64,000 nt of DNA, from assembly GCF_003385775.1 (NCBI RefSeq), contig NZ_QRDP01000004.1:186001-250000 (forward strand), read 5' to 3'. Source of the stretch: Parasphingopyxis lamellibrachiae. Its GTDB lineage: Bacteria; Pseudomonadota; Alphaproteobacteria; Sphingomonadales; Sphingomonadaceae. Both the position numbers and the translations under genes were made by a program. Shown here piece by piece: positions 36,515-44,447 of the stretch. Each line of letters starts with the position of its first letter. Position 1 is the stretch's first letter. The notes beneath the pieces are model-generated. The model was not told the origin of the DNA. It worked only from the letters and a program-made list of their open reading frames with translations, and made no database searches.

Positions 36515-37090
36515 CTAATCTGTTGCTTGCAAACGCAGCGCCACCTCGTTCAGGAACCGCGCATCGTCGCCTTTGGCGAGCCAGTCGGCCTCGGCAGCAA
36601 TTGCGCCGAGCAGATCCGTCAGCGGTTCGATTTCGGCCTTGGCGTAATTGCCCAGCACGTGGCGGGTAACGCGGGTCTTGTTGCCCGGATGGCCGATTCC
36701 GATGCGAATCCGGCGAAATTCATTGCCGATATGCGCATCGGTGGATCTTATGCCGTTATGTCCGGCCGTCCCCCCGCCGCGCCTTACCTTGATCTTGAAT
36801 GGCTCCAGATCGAGTTCATCGTAAAACACCGTCACATCTTCCGGCCCAAGCTTGTAGAAGCGCATGGCCTCGCCAATCGCCTGGCCCGATTTGTTCATAT
36901 AGGTTGCGGGCTTGAGCAGGAGGATTTTCTCCCCCCCGATCCTGCCCATCTGCGCCCAGCTCTGGAAACGAGAACGCGTAGCGTCGAATCCATGCACCTC
37001 GGCAATGGCATCGGCGACCATGAAGCCGACATTGTGCCGCTGCATGCTGTGTTCCGCACCGGGATTCCCAAGACCAACCCATAATTGCAT
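36515..37090 (-). CDS. pth: Peptidyl-tRNA hydrolase
   Basis: A 191-residue Pth that frees tRNA from peptidyl-tRNA dropped by ribosomes. Markers are MQLWVGLGNPGAEHSMQRHN with the catalytic His19, LLKPATYMNKSGQA, VFYDELDLEPFKIKVRRGGG and GHNGIRS. It lies downstream of rplY, as in many Alphaproteobacteria, but a strong terminator stands between them. Confidence 0.95.
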   Translation of the reverse strand: MQLWVGLGNPGAEHSMQRHNVGFMVADAIAEVHGFDATRSRFQSWAQMGRIGGEKILLLKPATYMNKSGQAIGEAMRFYKLGPEDVTVFYDELDLEPFKIKVRRGGGTAGHNGIRSTDAHIGNEFRRIRIGIGHPGNKTRVTRHVLGNYAKAEIEPLTDLLGAIAAEADWLAKGDDARFLNEVALRLQATD

Positions 37091-37140
37091 GATGCGTTTA
37101 GCGCCTTTCTGCGACTAGCTGTCCTGCTCTTTGCTGCGGG

Positions 37141-37177
37141 CAAAAGAAAACCGGCCTGTTCGATAGAACAAGCCGGT
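37141..37177 (-). terminator. Intrinsic terminator after rplY
   Basis: On the minus strand, a 12-bp arm pair with one mismatch (37177-37166 with 37161-37150) closes a TATC loop and is followed by TTTCTTTTG. It should end much of the rplY transcript before pth. Confidence 0.8.
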
Positions 37178-37213
37178 CTTCCTATCCATAGCTTATGGCA
37201 GAGGGAGAGGGAC

Positions 37214-37906
37214 TTAGCTGTCCGACTCTTCCTCGCTGCCGCCATCGCCCTGTGCGGTGGTCGGTACTTCGTCTGCACCGACTTCTTCTTCGCCGTCTTC
37301 GCCTTCTTCACCTTCGGCGGATGCATCGTCACGCTTGAGCGCGGACGGCGCGACAACGCCTGCAATGGTGAAGTCGCGATCGTCGATGGCCGAGACAACG
37401 CCCTCGGGCAGTTCGATCTGCGAAATATGGATCGAGTCGCCGACTTCCAGGCCGTCCAGCGGAACAACGATTTCGCTGGGAATGTCGTCGGCTGGGCAGG
37501 TGAGCTCGAGTTCATGGCGAACAACGTTGAGTACGCCGCCGCGCTTCAGGCCGGGCGATTCCTCTTCGTTGACGAAGCTGACCGGAATTTCCAGCGTGAC
37601 GCTGGCGCCTTTGCCGATGCGCAGGAAATCGACATGCATCGGGCGATCAGTGACCGGGTGGAACTGGATGTCCTTCGGAAGCGCGTTTGTCTTGCTGCTG
37701 CCGAGTTCAAGGGACACGAGGCTGTTCATGAAATGGCCGGTCTGCAGCAATTTCACGAGCTCTCGCTCTTCAAGGTGGATGGGTTCCGGGTCTTTCTTGT
37801 CGCCGTAAATTACGGCGGGGACTCGGCCTTCGCGACGCATTGCGCGAGAGGCTCCCTTGCCTGCTCGCTCGCGCGCTTCGGCCGACAATGTCAGCTGATC
37901 GCTCAT
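37214..37906 (-). CDS. rplY: 50S ribosomal protein L25, long (CTC) form
   Basis: A 230-residue bL25 of the general-stress CTC type, binding 5S rRNA. The N-terminal L25 domain has [20 protein letters not shown] and [12 protein letters not shown]; the TL5-type C-terminal domain follows, then an acidic tail of about 35 residues rich in Glu and Asp. The ATG at 37906 has GGAGA before it; the frame extends upstream without support. A promoter and the strong terminator bound it as a single transcription unit. Confidence 0.94.
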   Translation of the reverse strand: MSDQLTLSAEARERAGKGASRAMRREGRVPAVIYGDKKDPEPIHLEERELVKLLQTGHFMNSLVSLELGSSKTNALPKDIQFHPVTDRPMHVDFLRIGKGASVTLEIPVSFVNEEESPGLKRGGVLNVVRHELELTCPADDIPSEIVVPLDGLEVGDSIHISQIELPEGVVSAIDDRDFTIAGVVAPSALKRDDASAEGEEGEDGEEEVGADEVPTTAQGDGGSEEESDS

Positions 37907-37986
37907 CTGAATATCTCCAAATCGCTGGGTGGTTAGTGTTTCAAAACCCGCCACGCCTCCAGGGGGCACATAGCGGGAAAGCGGGG

Positions 37987-38015
37987 CGTATACGGGGGAG
38001 CAGGGGCTTTGGCAA
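37987..38015 (-). promoter_or_regulatory. Predicted promoter of rplY
   Basis: On the minus strand, TTGCCA (38015-38010) and TATACG (37992-37987) are 17 nt apart. The transcript would start near 37980 and have a leader of about 75 nt before rplY. The promoter lies just outside the 38034-38206 element. Confidence 0.55.
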
Positions 38016-38033
38016 CTGTTTGTGAGTGCCTCA

Positions 38034-38206
38034 GTTTGTCAGAACGTCGCTATCGCAACGTCTCCGCACCAGCCCGCTCCCCCACCCGACCTCCCATTCA
38101 GGGTACACTCGTGGGGGAGCGGGCTGGTGCGGCGCTCAACCTATAGGTTGAGTCTGACAAATGAATCCGGATGCGGCGCCCTTGCGCGAGCAAGGTTCTG
38201 ACAAAC
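38034..38206. mobile_element. Non-coding element with 12-bp terminal inverted repeats (MITE candidate)
   Basis: GTTTGTCAGAAC (38034-38045) and its exact reverse complement GTTCTGACAAAC (38195-38206) bound 173 bp with no gene. Inside are a perfect 22-bp inverted repeat (38064-38085 with 38111-38132), the 18-bp palindrome CTCAACCTATAGGTTGAG (38135-38152), and a third partial end copy TCTGACAAA (38153-38161). The right end touches the gumN stop codon. No target-site duplication is clear. It could be a miniature transposable element or a structured extragenic repeat; the large hairpin would also end gumN transcription. Confidence 0.55.
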
Positions 38207-39133
38207 CTACTGAACCCGTACGACTTCGATTCCTGCAGTTTGCAGGAAATCCTGCACGGATTCATCGCCAGCCAGATGCCCGGCTCCGACGGCCATGAAC
38301 ACAGCGCCCGGCTCATCGAGGCGTTCGCGGATCCAGTTTGCCCAGCTGGCGTTCCGCCGGGTGAGAAGCGTCTGCCGCAAGGGCTCTGAAAGAACCAGTT
38401 CATCGTCGAAGGTCCGGGCGATTTCCTCTTCATCGCCGGATCGCCACGCTTCCAGCATGGCATCGAATTCGGCGCGGATATCTTCGGGCGTGTCGATGAC
38501 GGAGCTGAGGAAATAGCGCTGCGCCTCTTCGGGCAGGCTGTCGAAAAAACCCAGTTGCTGGGCGGGCGTTTCGAGTCCGGAAATAGGTTTGTTCGCAAGC
38601 TGGAAGATCAGCTCGAGCTGATCCTCGACGCCATTGTTGGAATCGAGCCCCAGGTCGTTGAGCGTGACCCCGACCAGCATCAGTGACGCCGCCCAGGTTT
38701 CCAGTCCGTTGAGGAAGGATTCGGGGAACGGCCCACGCGCTATCATCGAGGCAAGTTGCGGCAACAGCTCGGCGTCGACCCGTTCGCCGATCGGCGGCAG
38801 GTCTGACGATACGCCGAGCTGCATGAGCAGGAGCGCCGCATCGCTCTCGCCAGCGGGGCTGGTTGTTTCGAGGATCAGGGTATCTGCGCCCTGGATGGCG
38901 GCATCGATCGTCGTGTTCCGCCATGAAAAACCGTCAGGCAGGACATGGATTGTGCCGAACAGCCAGATGGTCGTGTCTTCATCGGAAACCCGCCACAGCG
39001 CGGGCGCATCACCCTGTGGGGTTGAATCTGTCGCGACAACAGGAGCCGGAGCAACAGCCTGCGGTGTCTGGGCGGGCGCACAGGCCGAAAGCAGCATGGC
39101 AGAAAGGGCGGAGGTGAAGGTTTTGGCTATCAT
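38207..39133 (-). CDS. TraB/GumN family lipoprotein
   Basis: A 308-residue protein with a lipoprotein signal (SALSAMLLSAC-AP). The TraB/GumN fold shows its two motifs: WLFGTIHVLPDGF in the N-terminal part and GAVFMAVGAGHLAGDESVQ near the C-terminus, whose histidines and the glutamate of LILETTS are thought to form a metalloprotease-like site. Biochemical proof for the bacterial members is thin. It follows the PQQ dehydrogenase gene's end by 48 nt upstream on the same strand. Confidence 0.85.
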   Translation of the reverse strand: MIAKTFTSALSAMLLSACAPAQTPQAVAPAPVVATDSTPQGDAPALWRVSDEDTTIWLFGTIHVLPDGFSWRNTTIDAAIQGADTLILETTSPAGESDAALLLMQLGVSSDLPPIGERVDAELLPQLASMIARGPFPESFLNGLETWAASLMLVGVTLNDLGLDSNNGVEDQLELIFQLANKPISGLETPAQQLGFFDSLPEEAQRYFLSSVIDTPEDIRAEFDAMLEAWRSGDEEEIARTFDDELVLSEPLRQTLLTRRNASWANWIRERLDEPGAVFMAVGAGHLAGDESVQDFLQTAGIEVVRVQ

Positions 39134-39181
39134 GGCAACCGCCTATCCGCGATTTGATGCGCAAAGAAAAGTCCGCAATCC

Positions 39182-41212
39182 CTAACCGGGCAGGGCGAAG
39201 GCGACCATAAAGTCGCCGGGCCGGGTTCCCGAACTGCCATGGCCGCCTGCGGCGATAACGACATATTGGCGGCCTTCCCATTCATAGGTCATCGGCGTCG
39301 CCTGGCCGCCAGCCGGCAACCGGCCCTTCCAGAGCTCTTCGCCGGTCTCGACATCGAAGGCGCGGAGATAATCGTCTAGCGTCGCCCCGATAAAGACCAA
39401 ATTTCCGCCCGTGACGATGGGCCCGCCGAAATTGGGCGTGCCGATCGGCAGGGCCAGCCCACCGGGCGCAAGGTCCTCGGTCGTTCCGATCGTCTGGCGC
39501 CAGACGATTTCGCCGCTTGCCAGATCGATCCCGGCAAGAACGCCCCAGGGCGGTGCATTGCACGGCAGGCCCAGCGGTGAGAGCAGTGTTTCGCGGGTCA
39601 TTGCGTATGGCACGCCTTCCATTGGCGCGAATTCCGCGTCGTCGGCAAGATCGGTAATGTCGCTTTCTTCCTCGGCGCCGGGCACCAGGTGAATGGCCTG
39701 GGCGAGGTTGCTCATATTGATGACGAGCAAGTTTCGATTGGGATCATAGGCAGCGCCGCCCCAATTGGCCCCACCGCCGGAAAAGGGATAGGCGAGCAGG
39801 CCATCGAGGCCGGGCGGCGTGAACAGACCCTCGCCGCGCAGATTGCGAATGCGCGAAGCGCAGGCAAGCCGATCCCACAATGTGATCCCGAACGCATCCG
39901 CAAACGGCCTGAGGCGGTTGGGGACGACGGGCGGCGTGTTGACCGGGAAAGGCTGGGTAGGGGACAATATTTCTCCCTCGACGCCGCCTTGCGGTACCGG
40001 GCGTTCCTCTATCGGCAGAAAGGACTCGCCGGTCTCGCGGTCGAGCACGAACACGAGGCCCGTCTTGGCAACCTGGACGACCACATCATGGGCTTCGCCG
40101 TCGCGCCAGACGGTGACCAGACTGGGTTGGGCGGGAAGGTCGTAATCCCAGACGTCGTGGTGGACGGTCTGGAAATGCCAGACGACCTCGCCGGTCTCAC
40201 CATTCAGCGCGACGACCGAATTGGCGTAATGATTGTCCCCGGCCCGGGCACCGCCATAATAATCGGGGCTGGGGCTCGATGTCGGCAGGAACATCAGGCC
40301 GCGCTCTTCGTCGACCGACATTGTGGACCAGACATTGGCGTGACCGACAGTATCGGCAGAGTTTCCGGCCCAGCTGGACCGTGTCGGATCATCGGGGTCG
40401 CGAGGTACGGGATTGAAGCGCCAGAGGATTTCTCCGGTGCGCGCGTCGAAACCATGAACCGTGCCCTGCGGTGCCTCCGTGCGCAGATTGTCGCTGATGG
40501 CGGACCCGGTGACTATCACATCGCCGATGACCGCCGGTGCGGAGGTGATCTGAAATTCGCCGGGCCAGCGCAGGGTGATGCTGGGTTCAAGGCGGACTTC
40601 GCCAGCGCCGCCAAAACCCTCGCACAGCGCTCCGGTGCGGGTGTCCAGCGCAATCAGCCGCGCATCGGACGTGCCGGTGAAAATGCGGGAGGCGCAGGGC
40701 GCGCCCGCTTCCGCTTCGCTATCCTGCCAATAGGAAACGCCGCGGCAGGTGAACTGATTCGCCGGGCGCTGGTCGCCTGCAATTTCCGGGTCATGCCGCC
40801 ATTTCTCCTCCCCCGTGCCGGGGTCGAGCGCGATCACCTGATTGAACTGGGTGCAGAATATCAGTGAGCCTTCAACAAGGATCGGTGTAGTCTCAAGGGC
40901 GGTTCTGCCGATCACATCGTCGCGCCCATCCAGTGCCCCGGATCGATGCGTCCAGGCGATGGCAAGGTTGGCGACATTCTCGGTTGTGATCTGCCCGGCC
41001 GCCGAATAGCGGTTGCCGCCCCGGTCTCCGCCATAAGCGGGCCAGCCTTCGCCAATGTCCGCAGCCCCGGATCGGACGATCTCGGCTCGGCCATCGATGC
41101 CCAGATCGTCGGTCAACCCCAGCATGGACCAGATGACCGACCCGCCCAGCAGGCTGATCGTCAGAATTGCACCGAGAAGCAGCAGGCCGATGCGGATGGG
41201 CGTGAAACGCAT
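39182..41212 (-). CDS. PQQ-dependent dehydrogenase, membrane anchored
   Basis: A 676-residue quinoprotein with an N-terminal membrane helix (about residues 7-29) and an eight-bladed propeller of PQQ repeats. Markers are [66 protein letters not shown] and [20 protein letters not shown]. It resembles glucose/quinate-type dehydrogenases that feed electrons to ubiquinone; the substrate is uncertain. No PQQ synthesis genes are nearby. The ATG at 41212 has no ribosome binding site and may start a leaderless message. Confidence 0.88.
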   Translation of the reverse strand: MRFTPIRIGLLLLGAILTISLLGGSVIWSMLGLTDDLGIDGRAEIVRSGAADIGEGWPAYGGDRGGNRYSAAGQITTENVANLAIAWTHRSGALDGRDDVIGRTALETTPILVEGSLIFCTQFNQVIALDPGTGEEKWRHDPEIAGDQRPANQFTCRGVSYWQDSEAEAGAPCASRIFTGTSDARLIALDTRTGALCEGFGGAGEVRLEPSITLRWPGEFQITSAPAVIGDVIVTGSAISDNLRTEAPQGTVHGFDARTGEILWRFNPVPRDPDDPTRSSWAGNSADTVGHANVWSTMSVDEERGLMFLPTSSPSPDYYGGARAGDNHYANSVVALNGETGEVVWHFQTVHHDVWDYDLPAQPSLVTVWRDGEAHDVVVQVAKTGLVFVLDRETGESFLPIEERPVPQGGVEGEILSPTQPFPVNTPPVVPNRLRPFADAFGITLWDRLACASRIRNLRGEGLFTPPGLDGLLAYPFSGGGANWGGAAYDPNRNLLVINMSNLAQAIHLVPGAEEESDITDLADDAEFAPMEGVPYAMTRETLLSPLGLPCNAPPWGVLAGIDLASGEIVWRQTIGTTEDLAPGGLALPIGTPNFGGPIVTGGNLVFIGATLDDYLRAFDVETGEELWKGRLPAGGQATPMTYEWEGRQYVVIAAGGHGSSGTRPGDFMVAFALPG

Positions 41213-41218
41213 AGGTGC

Positions 41219-41246
41219 ACTATAGGGATAACACGGTGCGACACAA
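41219..41246 (-). promoter_or_regulatory. Predicted promoter giving a leaderless PQQ dehydrogenase mRNA
   Basis: On the minus strand TATAGT lies 6 nt before the ATG (spacer GCACCT), and TTGTGT lies about 16 nt upstream of it. Transcription would begin at or next to the start codon. The -35 is poor. Confidence 0.4.
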
Positions 41247-41371
41247 GTTGGGCGATTTCGCCAGTTTTGAGGCCAGATTGCTTGACCCGCGCGGCCTGTT
41301 GCGCCAATCCGCGCGCACCATTTATTGCAACTGCGAAGGCATGTCCTGCGCACAGTCGAAGGGCCGACCCG

Positions 41372-42244
41372 TTGGGTGAGAAGAACCCCCTCAGTTTTCA
41401 GCGCCTGATCCTCACGCTCCATGATTATTGGAGCGCGCAGGGATGCGTGATCCTGCAGCCCTATGACCTAGAAATGGGGGCAGGGACCTTCCACCCGGCG
41501 ACCACCTTGCGTGCGCTTGGTCCGGACCCGTGGAAAGCGGCCTATGTGCAGCCCTCGCGCCGCCCGACCGATGGCCGCTATGGCGAAAACCCGAACCGGC
41601 TCCAGCATTATTATCAGTATCAGGTGGTCCTCAAACCGAGCCCGACCGATATCCAGCAGCTCTATCTCGACAGCCTGGTCGCGATCGGCATCGATCCACT
41701 CAAACACGATATCCGCTTCGTGGAGGATGACTGGGAAAGCCCGACGCTCGGCGCCTGGGGCCTGGGCTGGGAAGTCTGGTGCGACGGGATGGAAGTCACC
41801 CAGTTCACCTATTTCCAGCAGATTGGCGGGTTCGATTGCAAGCCGGTATCCGGTGAACTCACCTACGGGCTGGAGCGACTCGCCATGTATATTCAGGGCG
41901 TCGACAGCGTGTACGACCTTGCCTTCAACGATGAGGGCGTGACCTATGGTGATGTGTTTCTCGAAAATGAGAAACAGTTCAGCGCCTATAATTTTGAGCA
42001 GGCGAACACCGGAACACTGTTCCAGTGGTTCAAAGATGCCTCGGCCGAGTGCAAGGCGTGCATCGCAGCGGAACTTCCGCTGCCCGCCTATGACCAGGCG
42101 ATCAAGGCGAGCCACATCTTCAACCTTTTGCAAGCACGCGGCGTGATTTCGGTCGCCGAGCGTCAGGCCTATATCGGCCGGGTGCGCGAACTCGCTGTCG
42201 GGTCGTGCGAAGCCTATATGGCCAAGAATGGGTGGAGCGCCTGA
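41372..42244 (+). CDS. glyQ: Glycyl-tRNA synthetase alpha subunit
   Basis: A 290-residue alpha chain of the tetrameric bacterial GlyRS, holding the aminoacylation site. Markers are [76 protein letters not shown] and [14 protein letters not shown]. No ATG is in frame near the start; TTG at 41372 is preceded by GAAGGG at 8 nt and gives the family length. It diverges from the PQQ dehydrogenase and overlaps glyS by 1 nt. Confidence 0.94.
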   Translation: MGEKNPLSFQRLILTLHDYWSAQGCVILQPYDLEMGAGTFHPATTLRALGPDPWKAAYVQPSRRPTDGRYGENPNRLQHYYQYQVVLKPSPTDIQQLYLDSLVAIGIDPLKHDIRFVEDDWESPTLGAWGLGWEVWCDGMEVTQFTYFQQIGGFDCKPVSGELTYGLERLAMYIQGVDSVYDLAFNDEGVTYGDVFLENEKQFSAYNFEQANTGTLFQWFKDASAECKACIAAELPLPAYDQAIKASHIFNLLQARGVISVAERQAYIGRVRELAVGSCEAYMAKNGWSA

Positions 42245-44445
42245 TGGCTGATTTCCTGTTCGAACTGCTTTCCGAAGAAATTCCGGCGCGGATGCAGGGC
42301 AAGGCGCGCGCTGACCTGGAGCGGCTGTTCACGGCCGAGCTCGATGCGGCGGGCCTCAAGGCCGAAAGCATCGAAACATGGTCCACGCCGCGGCGGCTGA
42401 CGCTGATTGCACGCGAGCTGCCGATGGAAACTGAGGCTGTTCGCGAGGAACGGAAGGGCCCCAAGGCCGACGCGCCCGATCAGGCGGTCGACGGTTTCCT
42501 GCGTTCGACGGGCCTGATGCGCGATGATCTCGAAACCCGCGATGTGAAAGGCAAGCCGACCTATTTCGCCGTGATCGACAAGCCGGGCCGTGCGACCGCC
42601 GATGTTCTTGGCGAAGCGATCCCGACGATCATCCGTGCTTTCCCCTGGCCCAAATCCATGCGCTGGGGCGCGGCCTCGGTCAGTTCGGAAAGCCAGCGCT
42701 GGGTCCGTCCACTACAGGGGATCGTCGCGATCCTTGGCGAGCAGTTGGTGGCGTGTGAGATTGACGGAATTGCCTCTGGCTATGAGACGGTAGGCCACCG
42801 TTTCCATCATGACGGACCCATAACGATCGGCGGGGCGGACGATTACGTGGAAAAGCTGCGCGCCTGCCATGTCATCGTCGATCACAAGGAGCGCGAGGGG
42901 ATTATCCGTACGCGCGCCAATGCGCTGGCCGAAGAGGCGGGCCTTGTCCGCAAGCAGGATCCGGGGCTGGTCGAGGAAAATGCCGGGCTGACCGAATGGC
43001 CGGTGCCGCTGCTGGGCAGCTTCGATGAAAGCTTCCTCGAAGTGGCGCCCGAAGCGATCACCTTGGCGATGCGCAGCCACCAGAAATATTTCGCCTGCGA
43101 GAAACCGGATGGCAGCCTCTCTCCGCACTTCATCTGCGTGGCGAATATCGAGGCGGCCGATGAGGGCGCGCATGTCGTGGCCGGCAATGAAAAAGTGCTC
43201 GCTGCGCGGCTGTCCGACGCCAAATTCTTCTGGGAACAGGATCAGAAGGTCAGCCTTTCCGAGCATGCGAAAAAGCTCGACCAGATCGTTTTCCACGAGA
43301 AGTTAGGCACGGTCGCCGACAAGGTTGACCGGGTCGCAAAATTAGCGGGCTGGCTCGTCGAAGCGGACATCGTCAAACCGCTTGAGGATAGGCCCCAAGC
43401 AAAGGTGAAACTGGCTAACGATGTTTTCAATGCGGCGTCCTTGGCAAAGGCCGATCTTGTAACCGGCATGGTCGGCGAGTTTGCCGATCTACAGGGCGTG
43501 ATGGGCGGCTATTATGCGGCCAATGAAGGTCTCGACCCCGAAGTCTCCGCCGCGATCCGCGATCATTACAAGCCGGTCGGGCAGGGCGATGACGTCCCCA
43601 CCGCGCCGGTAACGGTGGCGGTGAGTTTGGCGGATAAGCTGGATGCATTGGTGGGTTTTTTTGCGTCAGAAATGCCCCCCACGGGATCGAAAGATCCGTT
43701 CGCTCTGCGGAGAGCGATGATCGGTGCACAAGCCTTGACAGAAAAATCAGGGCTAAGGTTCTCCCTCACCGATGCAGTTCTCAAGATATTGGATTTGCTA
43801 GCTCCTGAGGACGAAAGCGGCAATCGCTGGATTTGGGGCTACAAAGAACTGAGCCTGGAGGAGCAGGAAAAGCAGCCTGAGGCTCACAAAGAAGGTGTGA
43901 AATGGTCACCACAGACTCCTGTTGACGAACAGCAAACTATAGTGAGTCTGCGCAAATTCTTCGCCGACCGCCTCAAGGTCCAGCAGCGCGAAGCCGGTGT
44001 CCGCCACGATCTGATCGATGCGGTGTTCGCGCTCGGCGGCGAGGACGATCTCGTCCGGCTGCTCGCGCGCGTCAAAGCGTTGCAGGCCTTCCTCAAGACG
44101 GCCGACGGCGCGAACCTGCTCGCCGGGTACAAGCGCGCGGCGAATATCCTGAAGAAGGAAGAGTGGGAGCCGGTCGAGGGCGACTACAACCCCGAACCCG
44201 AAGAGGCGCTCCTCCTCGAAGCCCTTAACAGCGCCGAACCCAAGGCTGCGACTGCCATTGCGGCCGAGGATTTCGAAAAGGCGATGGCGGCGCTGGCCAC
44301 GTTGCGCAAACCGATCGACGCGTTTTTCGAGAAAGTCACCGTCAACGATGACGACCTGGTCAAACGCGCATCGCGGCTCGATATGCTGGCGCGTTTTCGC
44401 GACGCCGTTCACAGCGTTGCCGATTTTTCCAAGATTGAAGGCTGA
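42244..44445 (+). CDS. glyS: Glycyl-tRNA synthetase beta subunit
   Basis: A 733-residue beta chain that binds tRNA-Gly. Markers are FLFELLSEEIPARMQGKA, ETWSTPRRLTLIA, RWVRPLQGIVAILG, AMRSHQKYFAC and the C-terminal DALIR-like region with DDLVKRASRLDMLARFRDAV. Residues about 515-562 (EDESGNRWIWGYKELSLEEQ onward) look like an insertion, and the DNA from about 43290 to 43945 uses codons such as TTA, CTA, AGG, AGA, ACA and TCA that are rare in the rest of the gene. The frame is intact. It overlaps glyQ (TGATG) and is followed by ppdK after 2 nt. Confidence 0.95.
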   Translation: MADFLFELLSEEIPARMQGKARADLERLFTAELDAAGLKAESIETWSTPRRLTLIARELPMETEAVREERKGPKADAPDQAVDGFLRSTGLMRDDLETRDVKGKPTYFAVIDKPGRATADVLGEAIPTIIRAFPWPKSMRWGAASVSSESQRWVRPLQGIVAILGEQLVACEIDGIASGYETVGHRFHHDGPITIGGADDYVEKLRACHVIVDHKEREGIIRTRANALAEEAGLVRKQDPGLVEENAGLTEWPVPLLGSFDESFLEVAPEAITLAMRSHQKYFACEKPDGSLSPHFICVANIEAADEGAHVVAGNEKVLAARLSDAKFFWEQDQKVSLSEHAKKLDQIVFHEKLGTVADKVDRVAKLAGWLVEADIVKPLEDRPQAKVKLANDVFNAASLAKADLVTGMVGEFADLQGVMGGYYAANEGLDPEVSAAIRDHYKPVGQGDDVPTAPVTVAVSLADKLDALVGFFASEMPPTGSKDPFALRRAMIGAQALTEKSGLRFSLTDAVLKILDLLAPEDESGNRWIWGYKELSLEEQEKQPEAHKEGVKWSPQTPVDEQQTIVSLRKFFADRLKVQQREAGVRHDLIDAVFALGGEDDLVRLLARVKALQAFLKTADGANLLAGYKRAANILKKEEWEPVEGDYNPEPEEALLLEALNSAEPKAATAIAAEDFEKAMAALATLRKPIDAFFEKVTVNDDDLVKRASRLDMLARFRDAVHSVADFSKIEG

Positions 44446-44447
44446 AC

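Noticed and set aside
41281-41310. Possible glyQ promoter (TTGACC with CAATCC)
   Set aside because: The -35 is good, but the -10 is too far from consensus to list as a feature.
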